From Bradyrhizobium sp. CCBAU 53351 (GTDB lineage Bacteria > Pseudomonadota > Alphaproteobacteria > Rhizobiales > Xanthobacteraceae), in NCBI RefSeq assembly GCF_015291745.1, contig NZ_CP030059.1, forward strand, positions 868,001 through 932,000: a stretch of DNA of 64,000 bases, read 5' to 3'. A program made the translations under genes and the position numbers. Within the stretch, counting starts at the first letter, position 1. Each line of letters begins with the position of its first letter. The notes beneath the pieces were generated by a model. It did not search any database, was not told where the DNA came from, and worked only from the letters and a program-made list of their open reading frames with translations. Below are positions 50,703-60,543 of the stretch, piece by piece.

Positions 50703-51584
50703 ATGGCGGCAGTGATCAAGAAGGTCGGCGTGATCGGCGCGGGGCAGATGGGCAATGGCATCGCGCATGTCGCGGCGCTCGCCGGCTTCGACGTGGTGCT
50801 CAACGACATCTCGGCGGACCGCCTCAAATCGGGCATGGCCACCATCAACGGCAATCTGGCGCGCCAGGTCTCCAAGAAGGCCGTCTCCGAGGACGACAAG
50901 GCCAAGGCGATGGCGCGCATCACGCCCGCCGAAAAGCTTGACGACCTCGCCGATTGCGATCTCGTGATCGAGACCGCGGTCGAGAAGGAAGAGGTCAAGC
51001 GCAAGATCTTCCATGAGCTCTGCGCGGTGTTGAAGCCGGAGGCCATCGTCGCCTCCGATACCTCCTCGATCTCGATCACACGGCTTGCGGCCGCCACCGA
51101 CCGGCCTGAGCGCTTCATCGGCATTCACTTCATGAATCCGGTGCCGCTGATGGAGCTGGTGGAGCTGATCCGCGGCATCGCCACCGATGATTCGACCTTC
51201 GAGGCGTCCAAGGAATTCGTCTCCAAGCTCGGCAAGCAGGTCGCGGTCTCCGAGGATTTCCCGGCCTTCATCGTCAACCGCATTCTGCTGCCGATGATCA
51301 ACGAGGCGATCTACACGCTGTACGAAGGCGTCGGCAACGTCGAGGCGATTGACGCGGCGATGAAGCTCGGCGCGCACCATCCGATGGGCCCGCTCGAGCT
51401 TGCCGATTTCATCGGCCTCGATACCTGCCTCTCCATCATGCAGGTGCTGCACGAGGGCCTCGCCGATTCCAAGTACCGCCCGTGCCCGCTGCTGGTGAAA
51501 TACGTCGAGGCCGGCTGGCTCGGCCGCAAGACCCAGCGTGGCTTCTACGACTACCGCGGCGCCAAGCCGGTTCCGACGCGTTAA
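50703..51584 (+). CDS. hbd: 3-hydroxybutyryl-CoA dehydrogenase
   Basis: This 293-residue enzyme begins with the NAD-binding motif KKVGVIGAGQMGNGIAHVAA. It contains DLVIETAVEKEEVKRKIF, FIGIHFMNPVPLMELVE and VAVSEDFPAFIVNRIL, the 3-hydroxyacyl-CoA dehydrogenase pattern. It interconverts acetoacetyl-CoA and 3-hydroxybutyryl-CoA, in butyrate or polyhydroxybutyrate-linked metabolism. It follows etfBA after a terminator, with its own promoter region containing two palindromes. ATG 50703 is used. Confidence 0.92.
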   Translation: MAAVIKKVGVIGAGQMGNGIAHVAALAGFDVVLNDISADRLKSGMATINGNLARQVSKKAVSEDDKAKAMARITPAEKLDDLADCDLVIETAVEKEEVKRKIFHELCAVLKPEAIVASDTSSISITRLAAATDRPERFIGIHFMNPVPLMELVELIRGIATDDSTFEASKEFVSKLGKQVAVSEDFPAFIVNRILLPMINEAIYTLYEGVGNVEAIDAAMKLGAHHPMGPLELADFIGLDTCLSIMQVLHEGLADSKYRPCPLLVKYVEAGWLGRKTQRGFYDYRGAKPVPTR

Positions 51585-51729
51585 GCGTGGTCTCGTGCCC
51601 CCCGACGCGGCGCAGCGCGTCAGCGATGCGCTGGAGGGCTGGAATACGGCCACTTCACAAGCCTCTGTGACATTTCATGTCGCGTTAACCTCTCGCGCCT
51701 AGGTTACGGCGAGTACGAGGGTTCGCGTA

Positions 51730-51924
51730 ATGGACATGATGGCAATGGTCAGCACCATGCTGGCCGCTCAGCAAGGTGCGCTGCAGTCGAATATTGCGGC
51801 GACGCTCAGCAAGCAGAACGCGGATATGGAGAAATCCACCGTCCTGACGCTGCTCGGTGCCGGTCAGCCCTCGCTCGCCAATGTCGGCCCTGGCGTCGGC
51901 GGCAATCTCAACGTCACCGCCTGA
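51730..51924 (+). CDS. YjfB-like small protein (putative motility protein), 64 aa
   Basis: This short protein (MDMMAMVSTMLAAQQGALQSNIAATLSKQNADMEKSTVLTLL) resembles the YjfB family, small helical proteins linked to motility by annotation only. It has no signal peptide or membrane helix beyond an amphipathic first part. No flagellar gene is nearby. It converges with tlpA four bases away. The role is unknown. Confidence 0.6.
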   Translation: MDMMAMVSTMLAAQQGALQSNIAATLSKQNADMEKSTVLTLLGAGQPSLANVGPGVGGNLNVTA

Positions 51925-51928
51925 CTTT

Positions 51929-52594
51929 CTAAAGCGCCGCCGCGGCCTTGCCGGTTGCCGCGCGGATCAGCTTGAGCGCGTCCTCGCTCGCCCATTCCGC
52001 CGGCCCCGCGATCGTCGCGATCTCGCAGCCCTGCGGGTCGACCAGCACCGAGGTCGGCATGCCCAGGGCCCGGCCTATTGCCTTAAGATCCTGAAAAACC
52101 TTGGCTTTCTGGTCGCTGAAATAGCTCAGCTTTGAAAGATTGGCCTCTTTCAGGAAGTTTTTCGGCTTTTCGGGGTCGCGGGTGTCGATATTGATCGCCA
52201 CCACCTCGAAATTCGGGCCCGACAACTTGCCCTGCAGCTCGTCCAGCGCCGGCATTTCCTTCCGGCACGGCACGCACCAGGTGGCCCAGAGATTCACCAG
52301 CAGCGTCTTGCCACGGAAATCCGACAGCTTCTTCGGCTTGCCATCGGCATCCTCGAAGGCGAGGTCCGGCAGCTTCAGGGGGGCGCTCGCCATGGTCAGC
52401 GCCGCCAGCTCGCCATGGGCGAGGGGAGCGATCTTTTGCGCCGTCGCGACCGCCGGCTTGCAGGTCGGATCGCCCGAGGGCGCCCGGCTCAGGCCCAGCC
52501 CGTACAGCGCGGCGAAGCCGGCCAGGCCCCCGACCGCCACGGTGGCGATCACGAGGGGGACCCGGCGCGTGGCGGAGGGCTTCTTGTCGAGCAT
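51929..52594 (-). CDS. tlpA: Thiol:disulfide interchange protein TlpA
   Basis: This 221-residue membrane-anchored thioredoxin has an N-terminal helix (about 12-32) and a periplasmic domain with active site [12 protein letters not shown] near residue 105, preceded by the [14 protein letters not shown] strand. From memory it is nearly the B. japonicum TlpA, a reductant needed for cytochrome aa3 copper-centre assembly. The start at 52594 (MLDKKPS) fits the known N-terminus better than ATG 52606. It is divergent from argH, as in B. japonicum. Confidence 0.95.
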   Translation of the reverse strand: MLDKKPSATRRVPLVIATVAVGGLAGFAALYGLGLSRAPSGDPTCKPAVATAQKIAPLAHGELAALTMASAPLKLPDLAFEDADGKPKKLSDFRGKTLLVNLWATWCVPCRKEMPALDELQGKLSGPNFEVVAINIDTRDPEKPKNFLKEANLSKLSYFSDQKAKVFQDLKAIGRALGMPTSVLVDPQGCEIATIAGPAEWASEDALKLIRAATGKAAAAL

Positions 52595-52695
52595 ATCGTT
52601 TGTCATCCGGTCGCAGATATGGCTATCAGAGGCCTCTTAATACGGCTGGCGGCGGCCAGCAAACGTGCGGCACATCAAGGCGTGAGCAGGGGATC

Positions 52696-54093
52696 ATGAG
52701 CAACAAGATGTGGGGCGGCCGGTTCTCGGAACGTCCCGATGAGATCATGGAAGAGATCAACGTCTCCATCGACGTCGATCGTCACCTCTTCGCCCAAGAC
52801 ATTGCCGCGTCCAAGGCCCACGCCGCGATGCTCGCCAACCAAGGCATCATCACGGGTTCTGATGCGAAAAATATCGGCAAGGGTCTAGACACGATTTTGT
52901 CAGAGATCGGCAAGGGCGGCTTCGAATTCAAGCGCGCGCTCGAGGACATTCATATGAATGTCGAGAGCCGCCTGTCCGAGCTGATCGGTCCCGCCGCCGG
53001 CCGCCTGCACACGGCGCGCTCGCGCAACGACCAGGTCGCGACCGACTTCCGTCTCTATGTCCGTGACATCGTCGACGAGACGGATGCGGCGCTGGCGGCG
53101 TTCCAGCAGGCGCTGGTCGAGCGCGCGCTGGAGCACGCGGGCACCGTGATGCCCGGCTTCACGCATCTGCAGACCGCGCAGCCCGTGACCTTCGGCCACC
53201 ATCTGCTCGCCTATGTCGAGATGGCCGCGCGCGACCGCGGACGGTTCCAGGATGCGCGCAAGCGGCTCAACGAATCCCCGCTCGGCGCCGCCGCGCTGGC
53301 CGGCACCTCGTTCCCGATCGATCGCCACGCCACCGCGAAGGCGCTTGCCTTCGATCGCCCGATGGCGAACTCGCTCGATGCCGTCTCCGACCGCGACTTC
53401 GTGCTGGAGACGCTGTCGGCGGCCTCGATCTGCGCCGTGCACATGTCGCGCTTTGCCGAGGAGATCGTGATCTGGACCTCACCGCTGGTCGGCATGATCC
53501 GGCTCAGCGACAAGTTCACCACCGGCTCGTCGATCATGCCGCAGAAGCGTAATCCGGATGCCGCCGAGCTGGTGCGCGCCAAGACCGGCCGCGTCATCGG
53601 CGCGCTCAACGGCCTGTTGATCGTGATGAAGGGCCTGCCGCTCGCCTATCAAAAGGACATGCAGGAGGACAAGCAGGGCGCGATGGAGGGCTTTGCCGCG
53701 CTGTCGCTCGCGATCCGCGCCATGACCGGCATGGTCCGCGACCTCGTGCCCGACGAAGCCAGGATGAAGGCCGCTGCGGGCGAGGGCTACGCCACCGCGA
53801 CGGACCTGGCCGACTGGCTGGTGCGGACGCTGAAAATGCCGTTCCGCGACGCCCATCACGTCACCGGCCGCATCGTCGCCAAGGCCGCCGAGGGCGGCGT
53901 GGCGCTGCACGAGCTGCCGCTCAAGGAGATGCAGGCGATCGAGCCGAAAATCACCAAGGACGTGTTCGGCGTGCTCTCGGTCGAATCGTCGGTGAAGAGC
54001 CGCACCAGCTTCGGCGGTACCGCGCCGAAGAACGTGACGGCCCAGGCCAAAGCGTGGGCGAAGCGGCTGGAAAAAGAGCGGAAATTGGGCTGA
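52696..54093 (+). CDS. argH: Argininosuccinate lyase
   Basis: This 465-residue enzyme has [27 protein letters not shown] at the N-terminus, [20 protein letters not shown] near residue 110, and the superfamily signature [18 protein letters not shown] near residue 278. It splits argininosuccinate into arginine and fumarate, the last step of arginine biosynthesis. ATG 52696 follows GCAGGGGATC. It is divergent from tlpA and followed by the LptM-like and lysA genes. Confidence 0.96.
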   Translation: MSNKMWGGRFSERPDEIMEEINVSIDVDRHLFAQDIAASKAHAAMLANQGIITGSDAKNIGKGLDTILSEIGKGGFEFKRALEDIHMNVESRLSELIGPAAGRLHTARSRNDQVATDFRLYVRDIVDETDAALAAFQQALVERALEHAGTVMPGFTHLQTAQPVTFGHHLLAYVEMAARDRGRFQDARKRLNESPLGAAALAGTSFPIDRHATAKALAFDRPMANSLDAVSDRDFVLETLSAASICAVHMSRFAEEIVIWTSPLVGMIRLSDKFTTGSSIMPQKRNPDAAELVRAKTGRVIGALNGLLIVMKGLPLAYQKDMQEDKQGAMEGFAALSLAIRAMTGMVRDLVPDEARMKAAAGEGYATATDLADWLVRTLKMPFRDAHHVTGRIVAKAAEGGVALHELPLKEMQAIEPKITKDVFGVLSVESSVKSRTSFGGTAPKNVTAQAKAWAKRLEKERKLG

Positions 54094-54187
54094 AGGCAAA
54101 ATTTCGCTGATGTTTCATGGTCATCCGGGCTCTCGCCAGAGCGCGCCAATCTCTGTATGGTGCGGCCCGCGTATTGGGGATTTCGTC

Positions 54188-54481
54188 GTGACGTCAAAGT
54201 TTCGCCCGGCCGGCTCGGGGTGGGCCATCATTGTCTTGAGTCTGACGGCGCTTGCGCTTGCCGGTTGCGGCCGCAAGGGTCCGCTGGATTTGCCGCCGAC
54301 GGCCACCAACGCACCCGCGCCCAACGGCGCGGCTTCGACCAACACCGACACCGCAGCCCAGAAGACGTCGAGCATGTTCAATCCCAGCTCAGGTGCGGAT
54401 GCCGAGCCGGCGGCGGCCAAGGGCCGGAAGAAACCGTTTATTCTCGACCCGCTCCTGGACGAACCTCCCGGCAGAAAATAA
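54188..54481 (+). CDS. LptM-like small lipoprotein
   Basis: This 97-residue protein has a signal peptide and lipobox, LALAGCGRKGPLDLPP, with Cys27 as the likely lipid site. The motif CGRKGPL is the mark of LptM (YifL/LppL), which helps mature the LPS translocon LptD. The rest is Pro/Ala-rich and ends PFILDPLLDEPPG. The start is GTG at 54188, which gives a normal signal peptide. It lies between argH and lysA, as is common in proteobacteria. Confidence 0.82.
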   Translation: MTSKFRPAGSGWAIIVLSLTALALAGCGRKGPLDLPPTATNAPAPNGAASTNTDTAAQKTSSMFNPSSGADAEPAAAKGRKKPFILDPLLDEPPGRK

Positions 54482-54504
54482 GCCGGGACAACCGAGCCTA
54501 AGCC

Positions 54505-55770
54505 ATGAACCATTTCGACTACCGCAACGGCGTACTGCACGCCGAGGCGGTGAACCTGTCCGAGCTGGCCGCGACCGTCGGCACGCCGTTCTATTGCTAT
54601 TCGACCGCGACATTGGAGCGGCACTATCGCGTCTTCACCGACGCCTTCGCCGGCGAGAAGGTGCTGGTCTGCTACGCCATGAAGGCGAACTCCAACCAGT
54701 CGGTGCTGCGCACGCTGGCCAAGCTCGGCGCCGGCGCCGACGTGGTCTCGGGCGGTGAATTGAAGCGTGCGCTGGCGGCCGGCATTCCGCCAAACAAGAT
54801 TCTCTTCTCCGGTGTCGGCAAGACCGAAACCGAGCTGCGCGCTGCGCTTGCCGCCGACATCCTCTGCCTCAACGTGGAATCCGAGCCCGAGCTCGAGCTG
54901 CTGTCGCGGATTGCGACCGAGATGGGCAAGACCGCGCGCGTCTCGCTGCGCGTCAACCCGGATGTCGATGCCGGCACCCACGCCAAGATCTCCACCGGCA
55001 AGTCCGAGAACAAGTTCGGCATCCCGATCGTGCATGCCCGCGAGGTCTATGCGCGCGCCGCGAAGCTGCCGGGCATCGAGGTGACCGGCACCGACGTGCA
55101 TATCGGCAGCCAGATCACCGACCTCTCGGGCATGGAGACCGCGTTCCGCATCCTCTCCGAATTCGTGCAGACGCTGCGCGCCGACGGCCACAACATCAGC
55201 CACGTCGATTTCGGCGGCGGCCTCGGCATTCCCTATTACATGGACCGCGAGGCGCCGCCGGCGCCGGCCGCCTATGCCGCCATGGTCAAGCGCGTCAGCC
55301 ACAATCTCGGCTGCACGCTGATGTTCGAGCCGGGCCGCATGATCGTCGGCAATGCCGGCATCCTGGTCGCCAAGGTGATCTATGTGAAGCATGGCGACGG
55401 CAAGAATTTCGTCATCATCGACGCTGCGATGAACGACCTCATCCGCCCCACGCTGTACGAGGCGCATCACGACATCCTGCCGGTGACGCAAGCCCCAAAG
55501 GGCGCGGCGACCATCATGGCCGATGTCGTCGGCCCGGTCTGCGAGACCGGCGATTATCTCGCGCTCGACCGCACGCTGCCGACGCCCGCGCCCGGCGATC
55601 TCCTCGCCATCATGACCGCCGGCGCCTATGGCGCGGTGCAGGCCGGCACCTACAACACAAGGCCGCTGGTGCCGGAAGTGCTGGTGAAGGACGACCAATA
55701 CGCCGTGGTGCGCCCGCGCATCGAGGTCGAGCAGCTGATCGCGATGGATAAGCCGGCGCCGTGGCTGTGA
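54505..55770 (+). CDS. lysA: Diaminopimelate decarboxylase
   Basis: This 421-residue PLP enzyme has the active-site Lys in VCYAMKANSNQSVLR near residue 56, the GGGLGIPYYMDRE motif near residue 235, and PVCETGDYLALDRTLP near residue 345. It makes lysine from meso-diaminopimelate. It follows the LptM-like gene by 23 bases, probably in one operon. Confidence 0.96.
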   Translation: MNHFDYRNGVLHAEAVNLSELAATVGTPFYCYSTATLERHYRVFTDAFAGEKVLVCYAMKANSNQSVLRTLAKLGAGADVVSGGELKRALAAGIPPNKILFSGVGKTETELRAALAADILCLNVESEPELELLSRIATEMGKTARVSLRVNPDVDAGTHAKISTGKSENKFGIPIVHAREVYARAAKLPGIEVTGTDVHIGSQITDLSGMETAFRILSEFVQTLRADGHNISHVDFGGGLGIPYYMDREAPPAPAAYAAMVKRVSHNLGCTLMFEPGRMIVGNAGILVAKVIYVKHGDGKNFVIIDAAMNDLIRPTLYEAHHDILPVTQAPKGAATIMADVVGPVCETGDYLALDRTLPTPAPGDLLAIMTAGAYGAVQAGTYNTRPLVPEVLVKDDQYAVVRPRIEVEQLIAMDKPAPWL

Positions 55771-55791
55771 GTGTGTCGTAGTCTGACCGTG

Positions 55792-55852
55792 AGGGTCCCG
55801 GATCAGCACGCGCTTTGGGCGCGCTTGTCCGGGACGGCAGTGGAGATTGGGA
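55792..55852. repeat. Dispersed repeat after lysA
   Basis: GGGTCCCGGATCAGC and TTGTCCGGGACGGCAG are an inverted pair, and the right part GGACGGCAGTGGAGATTGG matches that at 56880-56903. The element ends just before the dehydrogenase stop. It could also end the lysA transcript. Confidence 0.6.
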
Positions 55853-55855
55853 CGG

Positions 55856-56764
55856 CTACTTCCCCGCCAATCCGCCTTTCGCCCCACCCACGACGACGCC
55901 CGCCTTCTTCTCGATCGGCTTGATCGCCGCGGTGAAATCGGATTCGGCGCCTTCCGCGGCGATCACGGTCTCCCATAACCTACCGACCGCGTCGGCGACT
56001 TCCATCGACAGGCCGAGCTGCTTCATCTCCGCCAGCGCCAGCCGGACGTCCTTCACCATCAATCCCGTGGCGAAGCCGAAGTCGAAGCTGCGCGGCAGCA
56101 CGGCGCGCGGAAACTTGTCGCGGCTCGCCGTGTTCATGCCGGAGCCGGCATTGATGACGTCGATCATCACGGCGGGATCGAGCCCGGCTTTCACGCCCAT
56201 CACGACCGCTTCCGACGTCGCCACGATCGCGGTGGCCGACAGGAAATTGTTGGCGAGCTTCATGGTCTGCGCCGCGCCGGGCTTCTCGCCGATGAAGAAC
56301 ACCTTTCCGATCACGTCGAGCGCGGGTTTGAGCAGTTCGAACTCGGTCCTAGGTCCGGAGACCATCACCGCCAGCGTGCCCTTCTCGGCGCCGCCGACGC
56401 CGCCGGAGACCGGGCAGTCGATCTGCACGATGTTGCGCTTGGCGAGCAGGCCGTGAATCGTCACGGCCATCGCCGAGCCGACGGTGGAGAGATCGATGAA
56501 GCGTTTGGCGCGGCTGCCCTCGACGACGCCGTTCGCTCCCGTTGCGACTTGGAGCGAAGCCTGCAGCGAAGGCAGGCTCGCCATCACGGTCTCGACCTGA
56601 TCGGCGACGTCCTTCGGCGATGTTGCGGCGGTCGCGCCGAGCGCCGTGAGCTTGCCCATAACGTCCTTGCGCGTGTCGAACACGACGAGCCTGTGCCCTG
56701 CCTCGATCAGCCGCCGCGCCATCGGGAAACCCATGTTTCCGAGGCCGATGAATCCGATGTCCAT
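55856..56764 (-). CDS. NAD(P)-dependent 3-hydroxyisobutyrate-dehydrogenase-like oxidoreductase
   Basis: This 302-residue protein has the N-terminal Rossmann motif MDIGFIGLGNMGFPMARRL, DCPVSGGVGGAEKGTLAVMVSG near residue 117, and the catalytic Lys in MKLANNFLSATAI near residue 167. This is the beta-hydroxyacid dehydrogenase family. It may act on 3-hydroxyisobutyrate, tartronate semialdehyde or similar; exact substrate is unknown. It shares orientation with the CMD gene upstream. Confidence 0.85.
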   Translation of the reverse strand: MDIGFIGLGNMGFPMARRLIEAGHRLVVFDTRKDVMGKLTALGATAATSPKDVADQVETVMASLPSLQASLQVATGANGVVEGSRAKRFIDLSTVGSAMAVTIHGLLAKRNIVQIDCPVSGGVGGAEKGTLAVMVSGPRTEFELLKPALDVIGKVFFIGEKPGAAQTMKLANNFLSATAIVATSEAVVMGVKAGLDPAVMIDVINAGSGMNTASRDKFPRAVLPRSFDFGFATGLMVKDVRLALAEMKQLGLSMEVADAVGRLWETVIAAEGAESDFTAAIKPIEKKAGVVVGGAKGGLAGK

Positions 56765-56815
56765 GGTGTTTCCTTTTCTTTCTTCTTCGTTGTTGTGTAA
56801 GTGCTCGCTCCATCC

Positions 56816-56903
56816 CCGCTGTCGTCCCGGATCTGCGCTCCGCTCGGGACAACGCTACGCGTTTTCCCGAGCTCGCTTGTCCCGGACGGCAGCGGAGATT
56901 GGC
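56816..56903. repeat. Dispersed repeat between the CMD and dehydrogenase genes
   Basis: CCGCTGTCGTCCCGG and CCCGGACGGCAGCGG are inverted ends around an internal CTCGGGACAA...TTGTCCC-type region. It is the same family as 55792-55852. Confidence 0.7.
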
Positions 56904-56911
56904 GCTGCATC

Positions 56912-57295
56912 TCACGCCTTGCCGTCGATCTCCGCGAACACCTCGCGCGCGATGCGGAAGCTGTCGACCGCGGCGGGCATGCCGCCATAGATCGCGACTT
57001 GCATCAGGATCTCGCGGATCTCCTCGCGGCTGACGCCGTTGGTCAGCGCGCCCTTCAGATGCGCGCGGAATTCGTGCTGGCGGTTGAGGATCGCGATCAT
57101 CGCGATGTTGAGCATGCTGCGGGTCTTGCGCGGCAGCTCCTCGCGGCCCCACACCGTCCCCCAGCAATATTCGTTCAGCATCTCCTGGAACGGACGGTTG
57201 AAGTCGTCGACGTTCTTCAGGGCGTTGTTGACATAGGCCTCGCCCAGCACCGCTTTGCGGACTTCCAGGCCCTTGTCGTGCATCTTCTTGTCCAT
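56912..57295 (-). CDS. Carboxymuconolactone decarboxylase-family protein
   Basis: This 127-residue helical protein has NEYCWGTVWGREELPRKTRSMLNIAM and LNRQHEFRAHLKGALTNGVSREEIREILMQ, as in the PcaC-like CMD group. No CXXC pair as in AhpD is visible. It may be a decarboxylase or isomerase acting on a small ring lactone. It lies 147 bases upstream of the dehydrogenase in the same orientation, with a repeat between. Confidence 0.8.
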   Translation of the reverse strand: MDKKMHDKGLEVRKAVLGEAYVNNALKNVDDFNRPFQEMLNEYCWGTVWGREELPRKTRSMLNIAMIAILNRQHEFRAHLKGALTNGVSREEIREILMQVAIYGGMPAAVDSFRIAREVFAEIDGKA

Positions 57296-57463
57296 GGCGT
57301 TTCCTCTCGTTTCCCTCGGATCACGCGCGGAAATTACGGGGTTGGGGCGAGCCAGTCACGTCCTCGTGTTATGCGGGAAAAGGGGTGTCTCCCGTACCGG
57401 AACGGATGCCTCAGTGCTGCCGTTGTGATAGGCTTCGCTCCACCGGGCAACCTGGAGAGTTGA

Positions 57464-59401
57464 TTGAACGGCGTCACCCCCGACCCGTCAGACCCGATCC
57501 GCAACAGTGACGCTCTGTCGCGGTTGAAGCTGGCGCAGGCCCTGGATCGGGCCCTCTATGCCATCGCATGGGAGCGTGCCTGGCCACATCTGGCGCGGCT
57601 TCTGACCGTCGTCGGCCTGTTCCTGGCGGTGTCCTGGGCCGGCCTTTGGCTGGCGCTGCCTTTCATGGCCCGTGCCATCGGTCTCGTCGTTTTCGCCGGC
57701 ATCGCCATTGCGGCCCTGTTGCCCCTGATTCGCTTCCGCTGGCCGAGCCGCGAGGAGGCACTTGGCCGGCTCGATCGTGGCTCCGGCATCCGTCACCGCC
57801 CGGCCACGACGCTGACGGACACGCTGTCCTCGCAGGATCCGGTCGCGCAGGCGCTGTGGCAGGCGCAGCGCGAACGCACGCTGGCCTCGCTCAAGCGCAT
57901 CCGCGCCGGTCTGCCGCATCCGCGGCTTGCGCTCCACGATCCCTGGGCGCTGCGCGCGCTGATCATGGTGATGCTGGTTGCAACCTTCATCGCCGCCGGC
58001 GACGAGCGGGCGATGCGGCTCGGCGCCGCCTTCGACTGGAACGGCGTGCTGGCGCCCGCGAATGTTCGCGTCGACGCCTGGGTGACGCCGCCGCTCTATA
58101 CCGGCAAGCCGCCGGTCATCCTGTCGGCCGCCAACAAGGAGGCCGCGGCCCTGCCCGCGTCCGGCCCGCTTGCCGTTCCCGCCGGCTCCACCCTGATCGT
58201 GCGCTCCTCCGGCGGCAGCCTGGATGTCGTCGTCTCCGGTGGCCTCAAGGAGGTCGCCCCCACGGAAGCCGCACCCAAGGGCACCAACGAGAAGCATTTC
58301 ACCATCACCACCGACGGCACCGCGCATGTCCGCGCGCCCTCCGGCCAGCCGCAATGGGCGTTTGCCGCAACGCCGGACCATGCGCCGACGATCGCGCTTG
58401 CCAAGGATCCCGAACGCCAGGCGCGCGGCGGGCTCCAGCTCTCCTACAAGATCGAGGATGATTACGGCGTCACCGGCGCGAACGCGCACATCGCCTTGCG
58501 CCGCGCCGACGCCAAAGACGGAGCCAAGGATTCCGACGGGAAGGCCGCGCCGCGGCCGCTGTTCCAGCCGCCGCAATTCCCGCTCGTGCTCCCGAACGCG
58601 CGCACCCGCAACGGCGTCGGCCAGACCGTGAAGGACCTCAGCGAGGATCCCTATGCCGGTGCCGACGTCACGCTGACGCTCACCGCCAAGGACGAAGCCG
58701 GCAACGAGGCGCGAAGCGAGCCCTTCAACATGCGCCTGCCGGAACGTCTCTTCACCAACTCGCTGGCGCGCGCGCTGATCGAGCAGCGCCGCATCCTCGC
58801 GCTCGACGCCAACAGGAACTCGGACGTCTACACCGCGCTCGATGCGCTGATGATCGCACCCGAATTGTTCACGCCGGACGCCGGCTGCTATCTCGGCCTC
58901 CGCAGTCTCGCGAGCCAGCTCGAGGCCGCCCGCACCGACGATGCGCTGCGCAATGTTGTGGCGAGCATGTGGGCTTTCGCGACCACCATCGAGGACGATG
59001 GTGTCGCCGGCAGCGTCAACGCCGCGCTGCGCTCGGCGCAGGACGCGCTCAAGGCGGCGCTCGACCGCGGCGCCAGCGAGGACGAGCTGAGAGTGTTGAC
59101 GCAGAAACTCCGCGAGGCCATGGCCGGCAAGGTGCGCGATCTCGCCCGCCGCGCCGAACAGAATCCGCTCGGTGCCCGGCAGCCGTTCCCCGCCGAGGTC
59201 CAGCTCATTCTCGACAAGGCGATCGAGCTGCGACAGAAGACCCAGCATGCGACGCCCGAGCAGCTCGCCGAGCTGGCGCAGCAGCAGGACGCGTTGCGCG
59301 AGCAGCTTCAGGCCTATCGGAAGTCGGCGAACAACCGTGCCAACAAGGCGGGGGACGACAAGGCCAACCAGTTTACGCGGGACCGGAAATGCGGAAGCTA
59401 G
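57464..59401 (+). CDS. DUF4175/TIGR02302-family membrane protein, N-terminal part
   Basis: This 645-residue protein has two membrane helices at about 47-90 and a further one at about 167-180, then a long periplasmic-looking domain with VRVDAWVTPPLYTGKPPVIL and a helical C-terminal part (ELRVLTQKLREAMAGKVRDLARR). This matches the start of TIGR02302 proteins, but it ends with DRKCGS where such proteins normally continue into a Gln/Gly-rich region. That region is found in the next gene. The start is TTG at 57464, after CTGGAGAG. The function is unknown. Confidence 0.75.
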   Translation: MNGVTPDPSDPIRNSDALSRLKLAQALDRALYAIAWERAWPHLARLLTVVGLFLAVSWAGLWLALPFMARAIGLVVFAGIAIAALLPLIRFRWPSREEALGRLDRGSGIRHRPATTLTDTLSSQDPVAQALWQAQRERTLASLKRIRAGLPHPRLALHDPWALRALIMVMLVATFIAAGDERAMRLGAAFDWNGVLAPANVRVDAWVTPPLYTGKPPVILSAANKEAAALPASGPLAVPAGSTLIVRSSGGSLDVVVSGGLKEVAPTEAAPKGTNEKHFTITTDGTAHVRAPSGQPQWAFAATPDHAPTIALAKDPERQARGGLQLSYKIEDDYGVTGANAHIALRRADAKDGAKDSDGKAAPRPLFQPPQFPLVLPNARTRNGVGQTVKDLSEDPYAGADVTLTLTAKDEAGNEARSEPFNMRLPERLFTNSLARALIEQRRILALDANRNSDVYTALDALMIAPELFTPDAGCYLGLRSLASQLEAARTDDALRNVVASMWAFATTIEDDGVAGSVNAALRSAQDALKAALDRGASEDELRVLTQKLREAMAGKVRDLARRAEQNPLGARQPFPAEVQLILDKAIELRQKTQHATPEQLAELAQQQDALREQLQAYRKSANNRANKAGDDKANQFTRDRKCGS

Positions 59402-60531
59402 CGCGCGTGCCAGTCTTGAAGGCGATGTCGATCGCCTGCCTCGCCTTCCTGTTGGGAAGCGTTACCCCGGTTGCGGCCCAGCTGGATCAGGATCCCGACG
59501 CGCTGCTCGACAGCGCCGAAAAGGCGATGCAGGAGTCCGGCGACAGCCTCAGGCAGAAGGAATCCGGCAAGAGCCTGGGCAACCAGTCCGACGCGATCCA
59601 GAAGCTCGAGGAGTACAAGCGGGCGACGGAACGGAGCCAATCCTCCAGCCGTGACCGCAACGTCATCACGCAGCGCGATCTGGACGACCTGTTGCGGCAG
59701 ATCGAGAAGGCGGCGCGCGAAGGCAATAAAGAGGCCGCCCAGCGCCTGCTCGAGCAGCTGGCGCAGATCATGGAAAACCTCCAGATGGCGCAGCCCGGGC
59801 AATCCGGCGAAAGCGAGATGGAGCAGGCGCTCAACGAGCTCAGCGACATGATCCGCAAGCAGCAGCAATTGCGCGACAAGACGTTCAAGCAGGGCCAGGA
59901 TTCCCGGCGTGACCGCTCGCGCGGCAAGCAGCAGGGCGACCAGTCGATGTCGGATCTGCAGCAGGATCAGCAGTCGCTGCGCGACCGCCTGAAGAAGCTG
60001 CAGGACGAGCTTGCCAAGCGCGGTCTCGCGCAGAAGGGACAAAAGGGTCAGAAAGGACAGCAGGGACAGAAAGGCCAGCAGGGGGACCAGGGCCAGAACG
60101 GCGATCAGGACGGCGACGACGGCGATGATGGCAGCCTCGACACCGCGGACGGCGCCATGGGTGATGCCGGCTCGAAGCTCGGCGAGGGCAATGCCGACGG
60201 CGCCGTGGATTCGCAGGGCAAGGCGCTCGACGCCATGCGCAAGGGCGCGCAGAAGATGGCCGAAGCGATGCAGCAGGGCGATGGCGACGGGCAGAACGAT
60301 GGTCCCGGCAATCGGGCCGGCCGTCAGCAGAGCGGCGGCAATCAGACCGATCCGCTGGGACGCCCGCTGCACGGCCGCGATCTCAGCGACGACTACACCG
60401 TCAAGATCCCCGGTGAGATCGACGCCCAGCGTGTCCGTCGCATCCTCGAAGAGCTCCGCCGCCGCTTGGGGGACAGCTCGCGCCCGCAGATCGAGCTCGA
60501 TTACATCGAGCGGCTGCTGAAGGATTTTTGA
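59389..60531 (+). CDS. DUF4175/TIGR02302-like C-terminal protein with own signal peptide
   Basis: This 380-residue protein begins with a signal peptide (VLKAMSIACLAFLLGS, ending VAAQ near residue 29). A helical QRDLDDLLRQIEKAAREGN region follows, then a QKGQKGQQGQKGQQ low-complexity part at about residues 215-235. The conserved end is RRILEELRRRLGDSSRPQIE and LDYIERLLKDF. It overlaps the previous gene by 13 bases in another frame. It looks like the C-terminal half of the family supplied as a separate exported protein. The function is unknown. Confidence 0.72.
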   Translation: MRKLARVPVLKAMSIACLAFLLGSVTPVAAQLDQDPDALLDSAEKAMQESGDSLRQKESGKSLGNQSDAIQKLEEYKRATERSQSSSRDRNVITQRDLDDLLRQIEKAAREGNKEAAQRLLEQLAQIMENLQMAQPGQSGESEMEQALNELSDMIRKQQQLRDKTFKQGQDSRRDRSRGKQQGDQSMSDLQQDQQSLRDRLKKLQDELAKRGLAQKGQKGQKGQQGQKGQQGDQGQNGDQDGDDGDDGSLDTADGAMGDAGSKLGEGNADGAVDSQGKALDAMRKGAQKMAEAMQQGDGDGQNDGPGNRAGRQQSGGNQTDPLGRPLHGRDLSDDYTVKIPGEIDAQRVRRILEELRRRLGDSSRPQIELDYIERLLKDF

Positions 60532-60543
60532 CGGTACACTCGG

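Noticed and set aside
60030..60120. Repetitive stretch considered as a CRISPR or tandem repeat array
   Set aside because: It is coding low-complexity DNA for Gln-Lys-Gly repeats in the DUF4175-like protein; there are no spacers.
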